A DNA stretch of 64,000 nucleotides from positions 243,129,975 to 243,193,974 of the forward strand of contig OW240917.1 of assembly GCA_933207985.1 (NCBI GenBank), in the 5' to 3' direction. Positions 23,834 to 34,588 of this stretch are shown piece by piece (position 1 is the first letter of the stretch; every line of letters starts with the position of its first letter). Source of the stretch: Pelobates cultripes. Its lineage: Eukaryota; Chordata; Amphibia; Anura; Pelobatidae. The notes under the pieces were generated by a model. The model had not been told where the DNA came from. It saw only the letters and a program-made list of their open reading frames with translations, and searched no databases. The position numbers and the translations under genes were made by a program.

Positions 23834-24530
23834 TTAAAGGAACACCCCATACAAATATAGCATTTAAGCTTGCGGAAGCAATTTATGTGTCTGGAGTCTG
23901 TAATATTGTAACAGTTTATAAAAGTGCAGAATTCAATAGAAAACAGCATTTTTATAACTGGGGGGGGGGGGGCAGAAACACCTCCTGGGTTTATAATGCA
24001 GGTAAAAACCGGGATACTACGATATAAAGTGCAAATTTTAAAATTAACTTTATTTGGGCATTGGTCTCATTACAAATAACGATGTTTCGGCTTTCGGGTC
24101 TTAGTCGTGTATGCAAACATAATGTGATGGCAACATTAGAGAAATTTACTCATATACCCAGGTAGCCAGGTTTCCCCATCTCAATGATCTGTATTAAAGA
24201 AGCACAGAAAAGCCATGATTGTATGCGCATGTGCGTGCTCGGCACCATCACAGAGGCTTCTTAATGAGTGTAATTTGTAATGAGTGTAAATCTGTGTAAT
24301 TCACAGCACAGACAGAAAGAGGGGAGGGCTTACAAAGGCTGCAGGCTGCAGCTTTTGTGAGCTGTTTTTTTTATATTTTGGCTTCTTTTTTTTTTTTTTG
24401 TATACCTTCAAGGAAAAGAAAACATGGAGACAAAAAATAACTGCATTTTATCTTTAGGGTTATATCTACTAAATTGTTAAAAAAATAAATTTAAAAAAAT
24501 ACTCAGATTTCCAATGGAGTGTTCCTTTAA
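23834..24530. mobile_element. T2-like MITE with internal insertion
   Basis: TTAA at 23834-23837 (TTAAAGGAACACCCCATAC) and 24527-24530 (ggagtgttcctttaa). A poly(G) run lies near 23961-23971. A segment aacgatgtttcggctttcgg at ~24078 belongs to another repeat, probably inserted. Confidence 0.65.
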
Positions 24531-25709
24531 TGGACCTTTGAGTGGGATGTTCTTGCATAGCTGTCCAGGGTGCTGAAATTTGTCCCTGTAGCCTGACAAG
24601 TGTTAAAATTGCCAAGAGCAGCAATGTTGATATTTGTAAGAGAGCACTGATAGAGCAACCCCAAATTAGAAGGTTGCCAATACACTCTTACTTTCCTTAC
24701 CGACTAATCGATATAAAATAGATATGATATATCTTTCCTATTGCTCTTTCTGTATCTACCCATTCGAGCGCAGCACTTTCATAATGTTAGTTTATATCAA
24801 TTATATTACCACTCTCTCCATTCTACACCATTAGTACCCCCATCAAACCATACATTTCTATCCCTTCGTGGAATTTAATGAAATCTGCATTCGCCCAAAG
24901 AATACTCCGCAATTCTATTCTACTCTATGAACTCAGAATATACATTGATAACATTGATTCTTCCACAAGTCAAAAACTCTACCCCAAATGTATTAAACTC
25001 TTCCTAGAAACCTACGCACTACCTTCACGTCTTGAATTCTGCCTGTAAACCCGCACCCTACTCCACTTTAATTACACTATGACCACCATCTACCTTAGTT
25101 CAATATAACAATTCCTATATACCCATAACTTACCACAGTTCATTTCTACTTCCTTTATCTGAAATACCGGAGTTAACAACATTCTGTACTGTCACTAAGC
25201 ACCTCTGCCCAGTGACCACCGGCTGTTCCTTTCTCTCTTTTTCCTGTCTGACATACTTTGTGCCACATTGCCTCTTTCAGGAGACACTGGCCGCCGCCTC
25301 TCACAGTTCCGTGCTGGGAACATAAAAGCCTCTATCTTCTAGTTCCTACACCTTCAGTCCTGCATCAGTGCTTAGTAACAAGCGTCAATTTCAGCCCCGT
25401 TAAGCTGGTTTCCAAGTGACCTTTAAATGCCTCGGTGTCACTTTGCTAAATGTCTGTGTCTTCCGAGGGAGCACTGTCACTGAGCGATAAGACAGAGGCC
25501 ACCTCTTCTGTTCTTCAGAATGCAATGTAAAGAAGGAAAATGAATAAGTGACATGAAAGCATTATTAAATGCTGCACCATAATCCTAGCACAATCAGACA
25601 AGGTTTTAGTTTTTTTTAATAAGTTATTTAAGACTCTCCCCTAGGAGCCCGATACACTGTAGGTGGTCCTTGCTCACACCCCAGTGTATGACATATGCTG
25701 CAACATATA
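24531..25709. other. Unannotated sequence
   Basis: AT-rich, pyrimidine-biased plus strand around 24.7-25.2 kb. No gene or delimitable repeat. Confidence 0.35.
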
Positions 25710-26172
25710 AACTGTTACTTCTCAAATGAGTTTATTGACATGGCCAAAGTCATGTGGTTTTAGCACTTGAGGAAAAAATATGTTTTGGAGCTACAATCAC
25801 CACAACAGCTACAAATCCCTTAGGCATACCCACTACCCAAAATCTACAGATCTGTTGTCTGCAGCATTTGCAAGTTTGCCCCCCTGACTTTCTGTGGCTG
25901 TCCAATCACAGACTTCCCAATGCAGCTCAATGAGAAAACTTTGCAAGACAAATACTCTGAGAAACTGCCTGCTTCTTGAGTTCAGCTCCAACCAGGAAGT
26001 TATAGGACTGGTTGTCTGATTGACAGCCCCGGGGTAGGGGGCGTGTAACAAGCTTAATTTATAAAAAAGTGTAAAATTTTACTAAAGTCTGCACTTTTTG
26101 TCAAATGAAAAGAGAGGACATACTCTTCACACATAAAAGCAAGTATTTTTAGTGTGTGGAGTGTTCCTTTAA
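25710..26172. mobile_element. MITE family G, left end unclear
   Basis: The right end is ggagtgttcctttaa at TTAA 26169-26172. The body (tgtggctgtccaatcacagac, gacttcccaatgcagctcaatgag, ttgtctgattgacag) matches the 51.42-kb MITE in reverse and the 36.5-kb fragment. Confidence 0.6.
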
Positions 26173-27420
26173 CCTACCTGTATTTATTTAATAAATGTTT
26201 TTATTGTCTCCTGGTACTGAGGGTATGTTGTATTATACACTTTAAATATAGCCTGGTATTGTTCTGGAGGTTTTATAATACAGAATTCACGATAAAAATA
26301 TCATTATTTATACAACAGTCTCAATTACCTATAAAAATGATCTCTCCCATTGTAATATACATGGTATGGCCCAGCAGAAACTTAGTGGCAGCCAGTCTTC
26401 TCCTGTTTGTTGACTAATGGACAAACAAATTATAGAGCAAAGGTGACAGTTCTCAGTATAAAGAATAAACCGGATTTATCAAAGTGTCGTATTCTAAAAA
26501 CTATTGCAAAGAAGCAAAAATGTGAATTGGCTTCCACTGGTTTCCATGGTGATTGTCCCAGTTCTATTACTTTGCACCATGTTTCAGAACGGAACACTTG
26601 GGTAAGTCTCTCCCCTTGAAACCAAAATGAAGGATTTGACCTTTAATTAACCTTTAACCTCTAAACTTAGGGCAGAGAAGTTAAAAAGTGTTCTTAAGTG
26701 TATTCCCCACCACAGTGCTAATGATAATTATATGCGGCAGATCGTTATCACATTAGCTAATTATTACTTTATTAATATATAATTGATAGGAAGAACTCCA
26801 CTTTTTTTCAAGCTTTATCCAATGGGCCCTGAAGGCTTTGTAAAAAGAAATTTCAAACACTTCAGTTTTACACATAGATTAAATGTCCGATACATTACTC
26901 ACCATTTTAGCTAGATTTTGGAGTTGCCCCGGGGGCCACTATATTTGAAAAGGTCACGGACTTTAATTTTCACCTACAAAAAATATATTGTTCTATTTAG
27001 AGACAGCTTCAAACATGGTTCATTTGTTTTATGGTTGAATGTAAATGGTAAAGTCGCCTCTGGGTAAGAGATGTATTTATTCCGTTTATTGTACCAGAAA
27101 ATCACCAGCAAATTGAGACATAATTCGATTCATGACTTTTAGGACTGAGAATTACGTGCAGGTATATCGTTTGGAACACATCAATGCCCTTATGCCAGCA
27201 TGGTGTTTTATTGGATACGCACAGTGTTCCCACTGAAATCCATAAGGAGATCAGGATTGGCTACGAAAACTCAGCCTCTCCCGAGTCTCTTCAGGCTATG
27301 GGGCTTAGCATCAATTAAATGTTGTTAAGAGATGAGCACACATATATATATGGCATAGTTTTTTGTATATTTATTACAGGATGCAATCGATTCCTCTGAT
27401 TTAGAGGTTTTAAATGCCGC
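26173..27420. other. Unannotated sequence
   Basis: No gene or recognised repeat. Confidence 0.35.
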
Positions 27421-28600
27421 TTTTTTTTCTGTCAACCGGTCTTTTATTGAGATGTTAGCAAAGTACACAATGAAAACAGGATCAGATTAGTAACAGCACA
27501 AACACAGTTAATATACATTACTAGACAGTAAAAATTCTGAGTAAGAAAAGGCATTTCTTTCTTTTTGTTTTTAAATGGTAGATATGAAGCCAGTTAGGTA
27601 CAAACGTCTAGACATAAAAGACATTTAGACTTTCTGGAACTTTACTGCACTGCTCAGAGTATAAATAAAAGGAAAACACAAAGGAAGATGACAAACAAAG
27701 GCTTGTGAATACTAGATAGTGTCATCGAGCATCAAGAGAAAGTTCAGTGTCAGCTGACAACCAGGCTCGGGAACCAATGGAGGCAGCCAAGAGATGATGA
27801 AGATAGGTGCAGAGTTTGGTATTCCAGGCCGTAATGAAGGCTTGCAGCTTGGAACCACAGACTTGGGAACTCGCGGCTGAGTCCAAGTCCTTCCCTTTCA
27901 GGGATTGGCTGAAGCTCCAGGTGGTAGGCCGGTTCTTCGGTCTCAGTGGTCGATGCTGCGGGAGTATATCTCGATCAGCTTTCAGCCAAGGTAGGCCACA
28001 GATGGGAAACACAGGTGCTTGTACGGAGGTATTGCCTGGAGGGCGCTACATCACCCCTTGCCTTTCTCCTCCCCACTTGCTCTCTGTTCAAGCCTCCAAT
28101 TTTGCCCAGAAACATTCAAATATCTCGTTGAGGCGCTGCATCATTTGCTCAATCCTGCTCAGCCTGGTCTTCACAGACTGTGGAGGCTCACTTTCAGGAA
28201 ATGAAGGCGCGTCCACTATTTAATGGGAGTCTGCTGTGGTCAGAATCATCAGCTGTTTGCAGCTGGTAAAAGTATGTAGAGGAGTCCAGCGGGGACCGGG
28301 ATAACCCCAACCGGTCCAAAGGGGGGGAATCTAGATAATTGGTCGCACCACCAGCCAAAGAACCAAGAGAGCAACTGCCTCTCCACAGATCAAACTCAAG
28401 CAGGCCATAGGCCTCGATTCGGACAATCCAAAAGTGGGGATATTCAAACAATATATCTCCAGGTACAGTGATGTCCCCAGATCAAAAAGATGGCTATCTG
28501 CAGTCAGCAGTATTGAGTGGCCCAGGGATAGTCCCCGATTTCGGCACCAGACTTAGGAGCTCCTGCTAAGCGTGTCTAGTCCGCTTGGCATTCATGTTCT
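27421..28600 (-). mobile_element. Polyadenylated retroposed sequence, unidentified
   Basis: On the minus strand the stretch ends with an AATAAA signal (plus-strand tttatt, 27443-27448), about 15 nt before a short poly(A) (plus-strand T run 27421-27428). That layout is expected of a retroposed transcript. The upstream kilobase is more GC-rich than its surroundings and has short minus-strand ORFs (27722-28012, 28194-28451) without a recognised domain. It could be an internally deleted LINE or a processed non-coding copy. The 5' limit is a guess. Confidence 0.4.
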
Positions 28601-29845
28601 GACACCCTCCCCCACCCCTTTTTCTTATCATTTGACTGACCCTTCTACGAATCCACGTTGCTTTTAATTTTCTTCTCTTATATTTTTTTTTTTAATAGCA
28701 CAAGCACATCTAATGATACACTTGCGCTATGCTGGTTGGAGACATTCCCATGGTGTCCCCAAAAAGCAGGACCCCAGAGAACTAAATCATGACAGCAGGA
28801 AAAGACCTGAAAATCAGGACTGTCTTGCCAAAACCGAACTGTTTGGGATGCATGTGAAAAGGTATACAAGGAGGGGGCAGATTTTGGCTGCTAATTGGAT
28901 CTTCTGCATCCAGAGCATTCTGTACTACTGTTGATTATGTAATTGTGAGATGTATGTCTAAATATCCCAGCTGGGAAGACAGAAGACAGCTGAACAGGAG
29001 AATTTTTCTAATTCCCCTATTTTGGCTAAAAGTTAGAAACCTCCTTGTCATTTCTCCCAGATTGCCCCAATTAAACCCCCATAGAGGTGGAACACTTGTT
29101 ATCATCCACTGGCAACTATTATTAAAGTTACAGAGACTCTAGTCTACTCTCTGTAGGATGCTGAAACATTTATCAATCTCAGCCATACCTCATCCTTTCA
29201 AAATTTAGACTGAAGTAGCCAAAAAAAGAATGTCAATCCAAAAATCTATTTGCAAAAAAAACTACATAAATTCTTTGCAAAACGTCGAAAAATGCATTCC
29301 AGCAAAGAGTTAAACTGCTCGACATTCAGAAAAACAGTGCATTTGATAAAAAATGCTGCTCACACATTAGGACTAAGTGCGACCTGCTCGCCAGGAGGAG
29401 GTCAATTTTGCTTTTAGAGGGTGAACCCGCCACCCTGCGAGTTTATCAAGCAATTGTGAGAGACGTGCTGTGAATTCACAGCCTCCGCTATTCTCTGACA
29501 TTTTTAATTCTGTTACTATTACTGTCAGACACAGAGTTTCACTTGAGATGCAAAAGGAACAGTGCTAACGTCGACTCCTAATTGGGGACAAGAAAATAGT
29601 CCCTACATACACTGGATATTAGTACGCTCATTAATAATAATACGCAGCATTCCAACTAGTCAAATATGGGTTTATTTAAACTGGTTTATGAGGCATGAAT
29701 TATACTGGTTTTTGCTGATGTTGTGCCTGCTTTCTTAATTGCTTCAAGAAACAAGAAGAAATTATATTTCTGTACACCCTCTCTTTTATTAGCCCACTTA
29801 CAGCAGTTTAATAAATATATTGCCACTTGTGGGGTCTCTGCTGTT
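28601..29845. other. Unannotated sequence
   Basis: The stretch at ~28740-28870 (aaaatcaggactgtcttgcc) resembles the end of the CATACCTCCC-type element at 46.7 kb. Otherwise nothing is recognised. Confidence 0.35.
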
Positions 29846-29849
29846 CTTT

Positions 29850-29925
29850 GCAAAACCCCCATAGATGGTATGTACAGCGCTACGGAATCTGATGGCGCTA
29901 TAAAAATGATAAAATAATAATAATA
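29850..29925 (+). mobile_element. Retroposon 3' tail fragment
   Basis: Reads gtacagcgctacggaatctg, then atggcgctataaaaatgat, then (aataat)n. This is a common vertebrate LINE/SINE-type 3' tail, matching other tails in this window. Confidence 0.55.
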
Positions 29926-30619
29926 TGTCTGTATGTGTACAGGTTCTTGTTAAAACACTGTATTTTCGTTATAGTAACCCTTGCTGTGCTGATCCAACCG
30001 CATTAGAGGAGGATGTGAGAGACATGGAGAGAGGGGCATTGCCACCATCCAGAATTAATATTGTCACTGTACCATGTACATACAACGGCAATGAAACACA
30101 GCTGGCCTCTGAACAGAAATGCAGCATTAATTTATAAAATACTATTTAAAAAATGTATTTCCAGTGTAACCTTTTAGTTTATGCTTAAAGGACCACTATA
30201 GTGCCAGGAAAACAAACCCGTTTTCCTGGCATTATAGGGTTATTAGGTCCCCCCCTCACCCTCAGGGCCCCCCTCCTGCTGGGCTAAAGGGGTTAAAACC
30301 CTTCAGCCACTTACCTTTGTCCAGCACCCTCGGCCACGTGCGCATTCAAACCATCCATAGGAAAGCATTACTCAATGCTTTCCTATGGACGTCTAGCGTC
30401 TTCTCGCTGTGATTTTCACAGTGAGAATCGCGGAAGCACCTTTAGCGGCTGTCAGTGAGACAGCCACTAGAGGCTGGATTAACCCTCAGTGAAACATAGC
30501 AGTTTCTCTGAAACTGCTATGTTTTCAGCTGCAGGGTTAATCCTAGATGGACCTGGCACCATAGGCGTGCGCAGCCTATTGTATAAGTGTGCACCCTACA
30601 GCACAAACACACACGCCGC

Positions 30620-31150
30620 GTGTATATATATATATATATATACACACATACATACATATACATACACACACACACACATACTGCTGTGTGAGTGTGTGAG
30701 AGGGTGCTGTGTGTCAGTGCTGTGTGTGTGTGTGTGAGGGTGCTGTGTGTGTGTGGGCGCTGTGTGTGTAAGGGTGATGTATGTGTGTGTAAGAGGGCTG
30801 ATTGTGTGTGGGTGATGTTAGTGTGTGTGTAAGGGTGCAGTTAGTGTGTGTGTGGGTGCTGTGTGTGTAAGGGTGCTGTTAGTGTGTGCTGTGTGTGTAT
30901 GTGTAAGGGTGCTGTGTGTGTAAGGGTGCTGTTAGTGTTAGCTGTGTGTGTAATGGTGCTGTGTGTGTGTGTGCTGTGTGTGTAAGGGTGCTATTAGTAT
31001 GTGCTGTGTGTGTGTGTATGTGTAAGGGTGCTGTGTGTGTGAGGGTGCTTTTAGTGTGTGCTGTGTGTAAGGGTGCTGTGTGTGTGAGGGTGCTGTTAGT
31101 GTGTGCGTGTGTTGTGTGTGTGTGTAAGGGTGATGTATGTGTGTGTGTGC
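30620..31150. repeat. (TA)n and degenerate GTGTGTAAGGGTGCT repeat
   Basis: A (TA)n run is followed by CA-rich sequence and then many variants of tgtgtgtaagggtgctgt. The reverse complement of the same repeat fills 56.2-56.9 and 58.4-58.9 kb. Cys/Val-rich ORFs here are artefacts. Confidence 0.85.
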
Positions 31151-31849
31151 TGTTTGTGTGTATTGTGTGGGGGTGGGGGGCCGTTTTGTTAATATCCCCC
31201 CTCCCCCTTCTTACCTTTTGTAGGGAGGGGGGACCGTGCTCCTGCCATCTCTGGTGGTCCAGTGGTGAGTGAACTCTAGCCCCGCATGGGGCTAGAGTTC
31301 ACTCTCGCGAGAGGAACCCGGCGGAGCTGCTGGCTAGAGCTCCCTGGGTCCTCTCCTGCCTCCCTCCCTGCCTGTTGGTCGGTGAGGGAGATCCTTGATC
31401 TCCCTCACAGTCCCATGGAGGGAGGCACATAGCGCGGTCCACAGGGATTAAGGGTGCTGGATGTGTATGTAAGAGTGATGTATGTGTGTGTAAGGGTGCT
31501 GTATGTGTGTGTGTGTGTATGTGTAAGGGTGCTGTGTGTGTAAGGGTGCTGTTAGTGTGTATTGTGTGGGGGTGGGGAGGCCATTTAGTTAATATCCCCC
31601 CTCCCTTCTTACCTTTTGTAGGGAGGGGGGACCGTGCTCCTGCCATCCCTGGTGGTCCAGTGGTGAGTGAACTCTAGCCCCACAGGGGGCTAGAGTTCAC
31701 TCTCACGAGAGGAACCCGGCGGAGCTGCTGGCTAGAGCTCCCCGGGTCCTCTCCTGCCTCCCTCCCTGCCTGTGGGTCGGTGAGGGAGATCTTTGATCTC
31801 CCTCACAGTCCCATGGAGGGAGGCACATAGCGTGGGCCACGGGGATTAG
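31151..31849. repeat. Direct duplication of a ~300-bp GC-rich module
   Basis: Copies lie at ~31151-31453 and ~31556-31849, highly similar. Each contains a reverse-strand splice donor (ctacaaaaggtaagaag), a near-perfect hairpin gagtgaactctagcccc / ggggctagagttcactc, a ctcgcgagag-type motif and ggtcctctcctgcctcc. Related copies occur at 12.46, 56.09 and 63.6 kb. Confidence 0.85.
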
Positions 31850-32071
31850 GGTGTGCCCACGCACACCCGGCACACACCGTGCGCACGCCTATGCCTGGCA
31901 CCCAGACCACTTCATTGAGCTGAAGTGGTCTGGGTGTCTATAGTGGTCCTTTAATACCACAATTCCCTAGTACTTAAGAAAACAATCCTTCTACATTACT
32001 ACCGATTTCAAGCCTAAGAATAGCTCTTAAATAAAATAGTGGGCTAGGCACTCAAGGTAATAGCCAAAAAA

Positions 32072-32179
32072 GCAGCTTTATTGGAGCAAAAACAGCAACG
32101 TTTCAACCCAGTGGGTCTCTGTCAGCTTGACAAAGACCCGTGGGTTGAAACGCTGCTGTTTCTGCTCCAATAAAGCTGC
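32072..32179. repeat. ~108-bp near-perfect palindrome
   Basis: Arms gcagctttattggagcaaaa with acagcaacgtttcaaccca, and tgggttgaaacgctgctgt with tttctgctccaataaagctgc. A short centre (ggtctctgtcagcttgacaaagacc) also pairs with itself. Confidence 0.9.
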
Positions 32180-32358
32180 TTGTTTTGTCTATTCCATTGA
32201 GTTCCTGGACCACTATATTATTTCATATATCTAACAAGGGGTTTGGCCATCCTCTGATTTGGTGCACCTTGGCCGCCTGGTGGGTGCAGTTTCCTCTATT
32301 TACCTACTAGGAATAAATCTTAGGCTGGAAATTGGTGGTAATGTAGAAGGATTGTATT

Positions 32359-32748
32359 CAGGGCCGGCCTTAGGGGTGTGCGAGCTGTGCGGCTGCCATG
32401 GGAGCAGGGGGCGCCATGTGGCCGACACAGCTCACACATGGCCGGCCGGGATAAAAAAAAAAGAACATTTGTGGTGGGGCGGAGCTTACCATGCGGCGGG
32501 GGCGGATCTAACTGTGCGGCGGGGTTGAGCTAAAAGTGCCAGGTAACTGCTGCAGGGGAAGCAAGAAGGAGTCCCTGCTTCCCCAACAACCAGCCTTCAT
32601 GAGCTGCACTGCCTGTCTGCCTCCACAAGCAACAGAGGTAACAATGTGTGATTGTCTGCCTGTGTGTGTGACTGTGCCTGTGTGCGTCTATGTGACTTTC
32701 TGCCTGTGTGTGTGACTGTCTGCCTGCCTGTGTGTGTCTATGTGACTG

Positions 32749-32781
<33 letters not shown>

Positions 32782-33386
32782 CTGTCTGCCTGTGTGTATG
32801 TGACTGTCTGCCTGTGTGTGTGACTGCCTGCATGTGTCTATTTGACTGTCTGCCTGTGTGTGTGTGTGTGTCTATGTGACTGTCTGCCTGTGTGTGTGAC
32901 TGTCTGCCTGTGTGTGTGTCTGTCTGCCTGTCTGTCTGTGTGACTGTCTGCCTGTGTGTGTGTGTATGTGTGTGTTTATCTGCCTGAAACTGTTTGTGTG
33001 TGTTACTGCCTGTACCTGTGTGTTTCTGCGACTGTTTGTGTGTGGCTGTCTGTGTGTGACTGCCTGTCTGTGTGTCTTTGTGTGTGTGTGTATGTGTGTG
33101 GCTGTCTGCATGTAATGTGTGTAAGTCAGAATGTATGTGTGGCTGTGTGTGTGGGACTGTCTGCCTGCGTGTGTGTGTGGCTGTCTTCCTGTAATTGTGT
33201 GTGAGTGTGTTTATCTGCCTATACCTGTGTGGTTCTGCGACTATCTGCCTGCGACTGTGTGCATGTGGTGTATTTGACAAGTGTATAACTGTGCATCTGA
33301 CTGTTGGACTCTTCAAAAAAAAAAACCGGGGGGGGCGCTGTGAAGCTTTTTCGCACAGGGCTCCTAAAGGCCTAAGGCCGGCCCTG
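32359..33386. mobile_element. Complete hAT-type non-autonomous element
   Basis: The TIRs are perfect 16-mers, CAGGGCCGGCCTTAGG (32359) and CCTAAGGCCGGCCCTG (ending 33386). A perfect 8-bp duplication, ATTGTATT, flanks them (32351-32358, 33387-33394). The interior is a GC-rich left part and a tgtgtgactgtctgcctg minisatellite. No transposase, so mobility would depend on another element. Confidence 0.95.
32645..33290. repeat. TGTGTGACTGTCTGCC minisatellite
   Basis: Degenerate copies of a 16-20-bp unit, tgtgtgtgactgtctgcc. It produces a His/Thr-rich minus-strand ORF and Cys/Val-rich plus-strand ORFs that are not genes. Confidence 0.9.
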
Positions 33387-33394
33387 ATTGTATT

Positions 33395-34055
33395 GTTAAG
33401 CCTGTTGATAGTATGGTGTGCGTAAAGACGCCCAGTGTGCACAGAATTAACATTAGTCACCAGGCTCTCTTATTTGGGGTTAGTGTCACCCCAATGAGGC
33501 TGCAAGAGGAAGAGTTACATCTCCAGTTGCACATGGGTTAAACTCCATAGCTATATGGAATATGACCCCCTTTTTAAATTCTTTATCGTATTCTTTGGGA
33601 GAGATACAGTGAGGTGAGTGCAAGATACACTATTTCTATTTGATTTTTGTTCTCTGGATAGTCCATTTATTAATTGGATTTATATGTACCTGACTGGGTT
33701 TTTTGCATCACTATTTATTTAACTATTATTGGTTCCACCTGTCAGAATTTACGTCAGACATAGACATCTCATCACCATTCTTCTGCAGATTAAAAGCTAA
33801 TGGATGTAAGTTTTTATTGCGGGAGGGAGAGATCAAGCACGGATTGTCCATTACTGTGTACATTTGTGATTGGTCTGGTGGCCGAAAATCTCACTGCTCT
33901 CCAGGCCTGGATTAGCCCACTGTGATATTTCCCGACATACTTTACTAGCTGGGGATGACCAGGCTGCCATATTATTATGACAATGCATTATGTGACTGTG
34001 TTTGCATCACGTGAATGACGTCAAAAAGTTAAGAGTCAAAGTCACGTGTTCCCTC
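33395..34055. other. Unannotated sequence
   Basis: No supportable gene or repeat. Confidence 0.35.
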
Positions 34056-34060
34056 ATGTT

Positions 34061-34583
34061 TGTCAGGTTACCTTGTGTATCAGTCAGGGGCATGTCACAG
34101 GCTGGCATCACATTGCAGGGTATTGGGGGCACTCCTACCAATTCTCTGCTTGTCCCCAGCGATTCTCACGCCAGCCGCAATAACTCCGCCTCCTTTTACG
34201 ACATCATGACGCTAAGAATGCCACGGCCCACAAAGGTGTTCGAACAAGAGCATTTTGGGGGCATGGTTACTTAGCTAATTGAAAACGGTATTTAAAGAGT
34301 AACCAGGGAGAGACTCATTTCCCTGTTGTGGTTCTTGCTTGACCCAAGAGCGCGTATTCCATATTGGTATTCAAAGACTTTGGCTATGTTTGACTATTCC
34401 TCCTTCTGTGTTCCTTTGACCTCGGCTATTGCATTATCGTTGATCCTGATTTCTGGTACCCCTGACCTCGACCCGCTATTTGACTATTCTTTGTGTGTGT
34501 AGTGTTAGTCCGGCCATCCTAAGGTCCGGTATACATTACTAGTATTTGCATTCTGCGTGTACGATCCTCGAACATTCCTGACA
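34061..34583 (+). mobile_element. Solo LTR with target duplication
   Basis: The 523-bp unit starts TGTCAGG and ends CCTGACA, exact inverted termini. A perfect 5-bp duplication, ATGTT, flanks it (34056-34060, 34584-34588). A TATA-like tatttaaag lies at 34289-34297, and the downstream ctttgacctcggct / gacctcgaccc sequence is of the kind I associate with Ty3/Gypsy LTRs in frogs. No internal region remains. Confidence 0.85.
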
Positions 34584-34588
34584 ATGTT

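Larger units (their letters stand above)
30560..31893. mobile_element. hAT-type non-autonomous element (family D)
   Basis: The TIRs are CATAGGCGTGCGCAG (30560) and GTGCGCACGCCTATG (ending 31893). A perfect 8-bp duplication, CCTGGCAC, flanks the element (30552-30559 and 31894-31901). Uninterrupted MITE copies read ggacctggcacccagacc at the same place. The interior is (TA)n, GTGT-rich repeats and two copies of a ~300-bp GC-rich module. No transposase ORF. hAT assignment rests on the 8-bp duplication and TIR type. Confidence 0.9.
30185..31954. mobile_element. T2-like MITE interrupted by a hAT element
   Basis: TTAA at 30185-30188 and 31951-31954. The ends TTAAAGGACCACTATAGTG and ctatagtggtcctttaa are near-perfect inverted copies. 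Subterminal hairpins gtgccaggaaaac / gttttcctggcat and atagcagtttctctgaaactgctat match the copies at 54.1 and 60.6 kb. A hAT unit (30560-31893) splits the right part. Reverse-strand aaaggtaagtgg near 30308 is a splice-donor consensus. Confidence 0.9.

Noticed and set aside
28945..29142. 65-codon ORF near the MITE remnants
   Set aside because: Length expected by chance; no recognisable motif.
30916..31272. Cys/Val-rich ORF
   Set aside because: Translation of GTGT-rich repeat; the same motif recurs at 56.3-56.8 and 58.4-58.6 kb.
32738..33460. 240-codon His/Thr-rich minus-strand ORF
   Set aside because: Translation of the TGTGTGACTGTCTGCC minisatellite in a hAT element.
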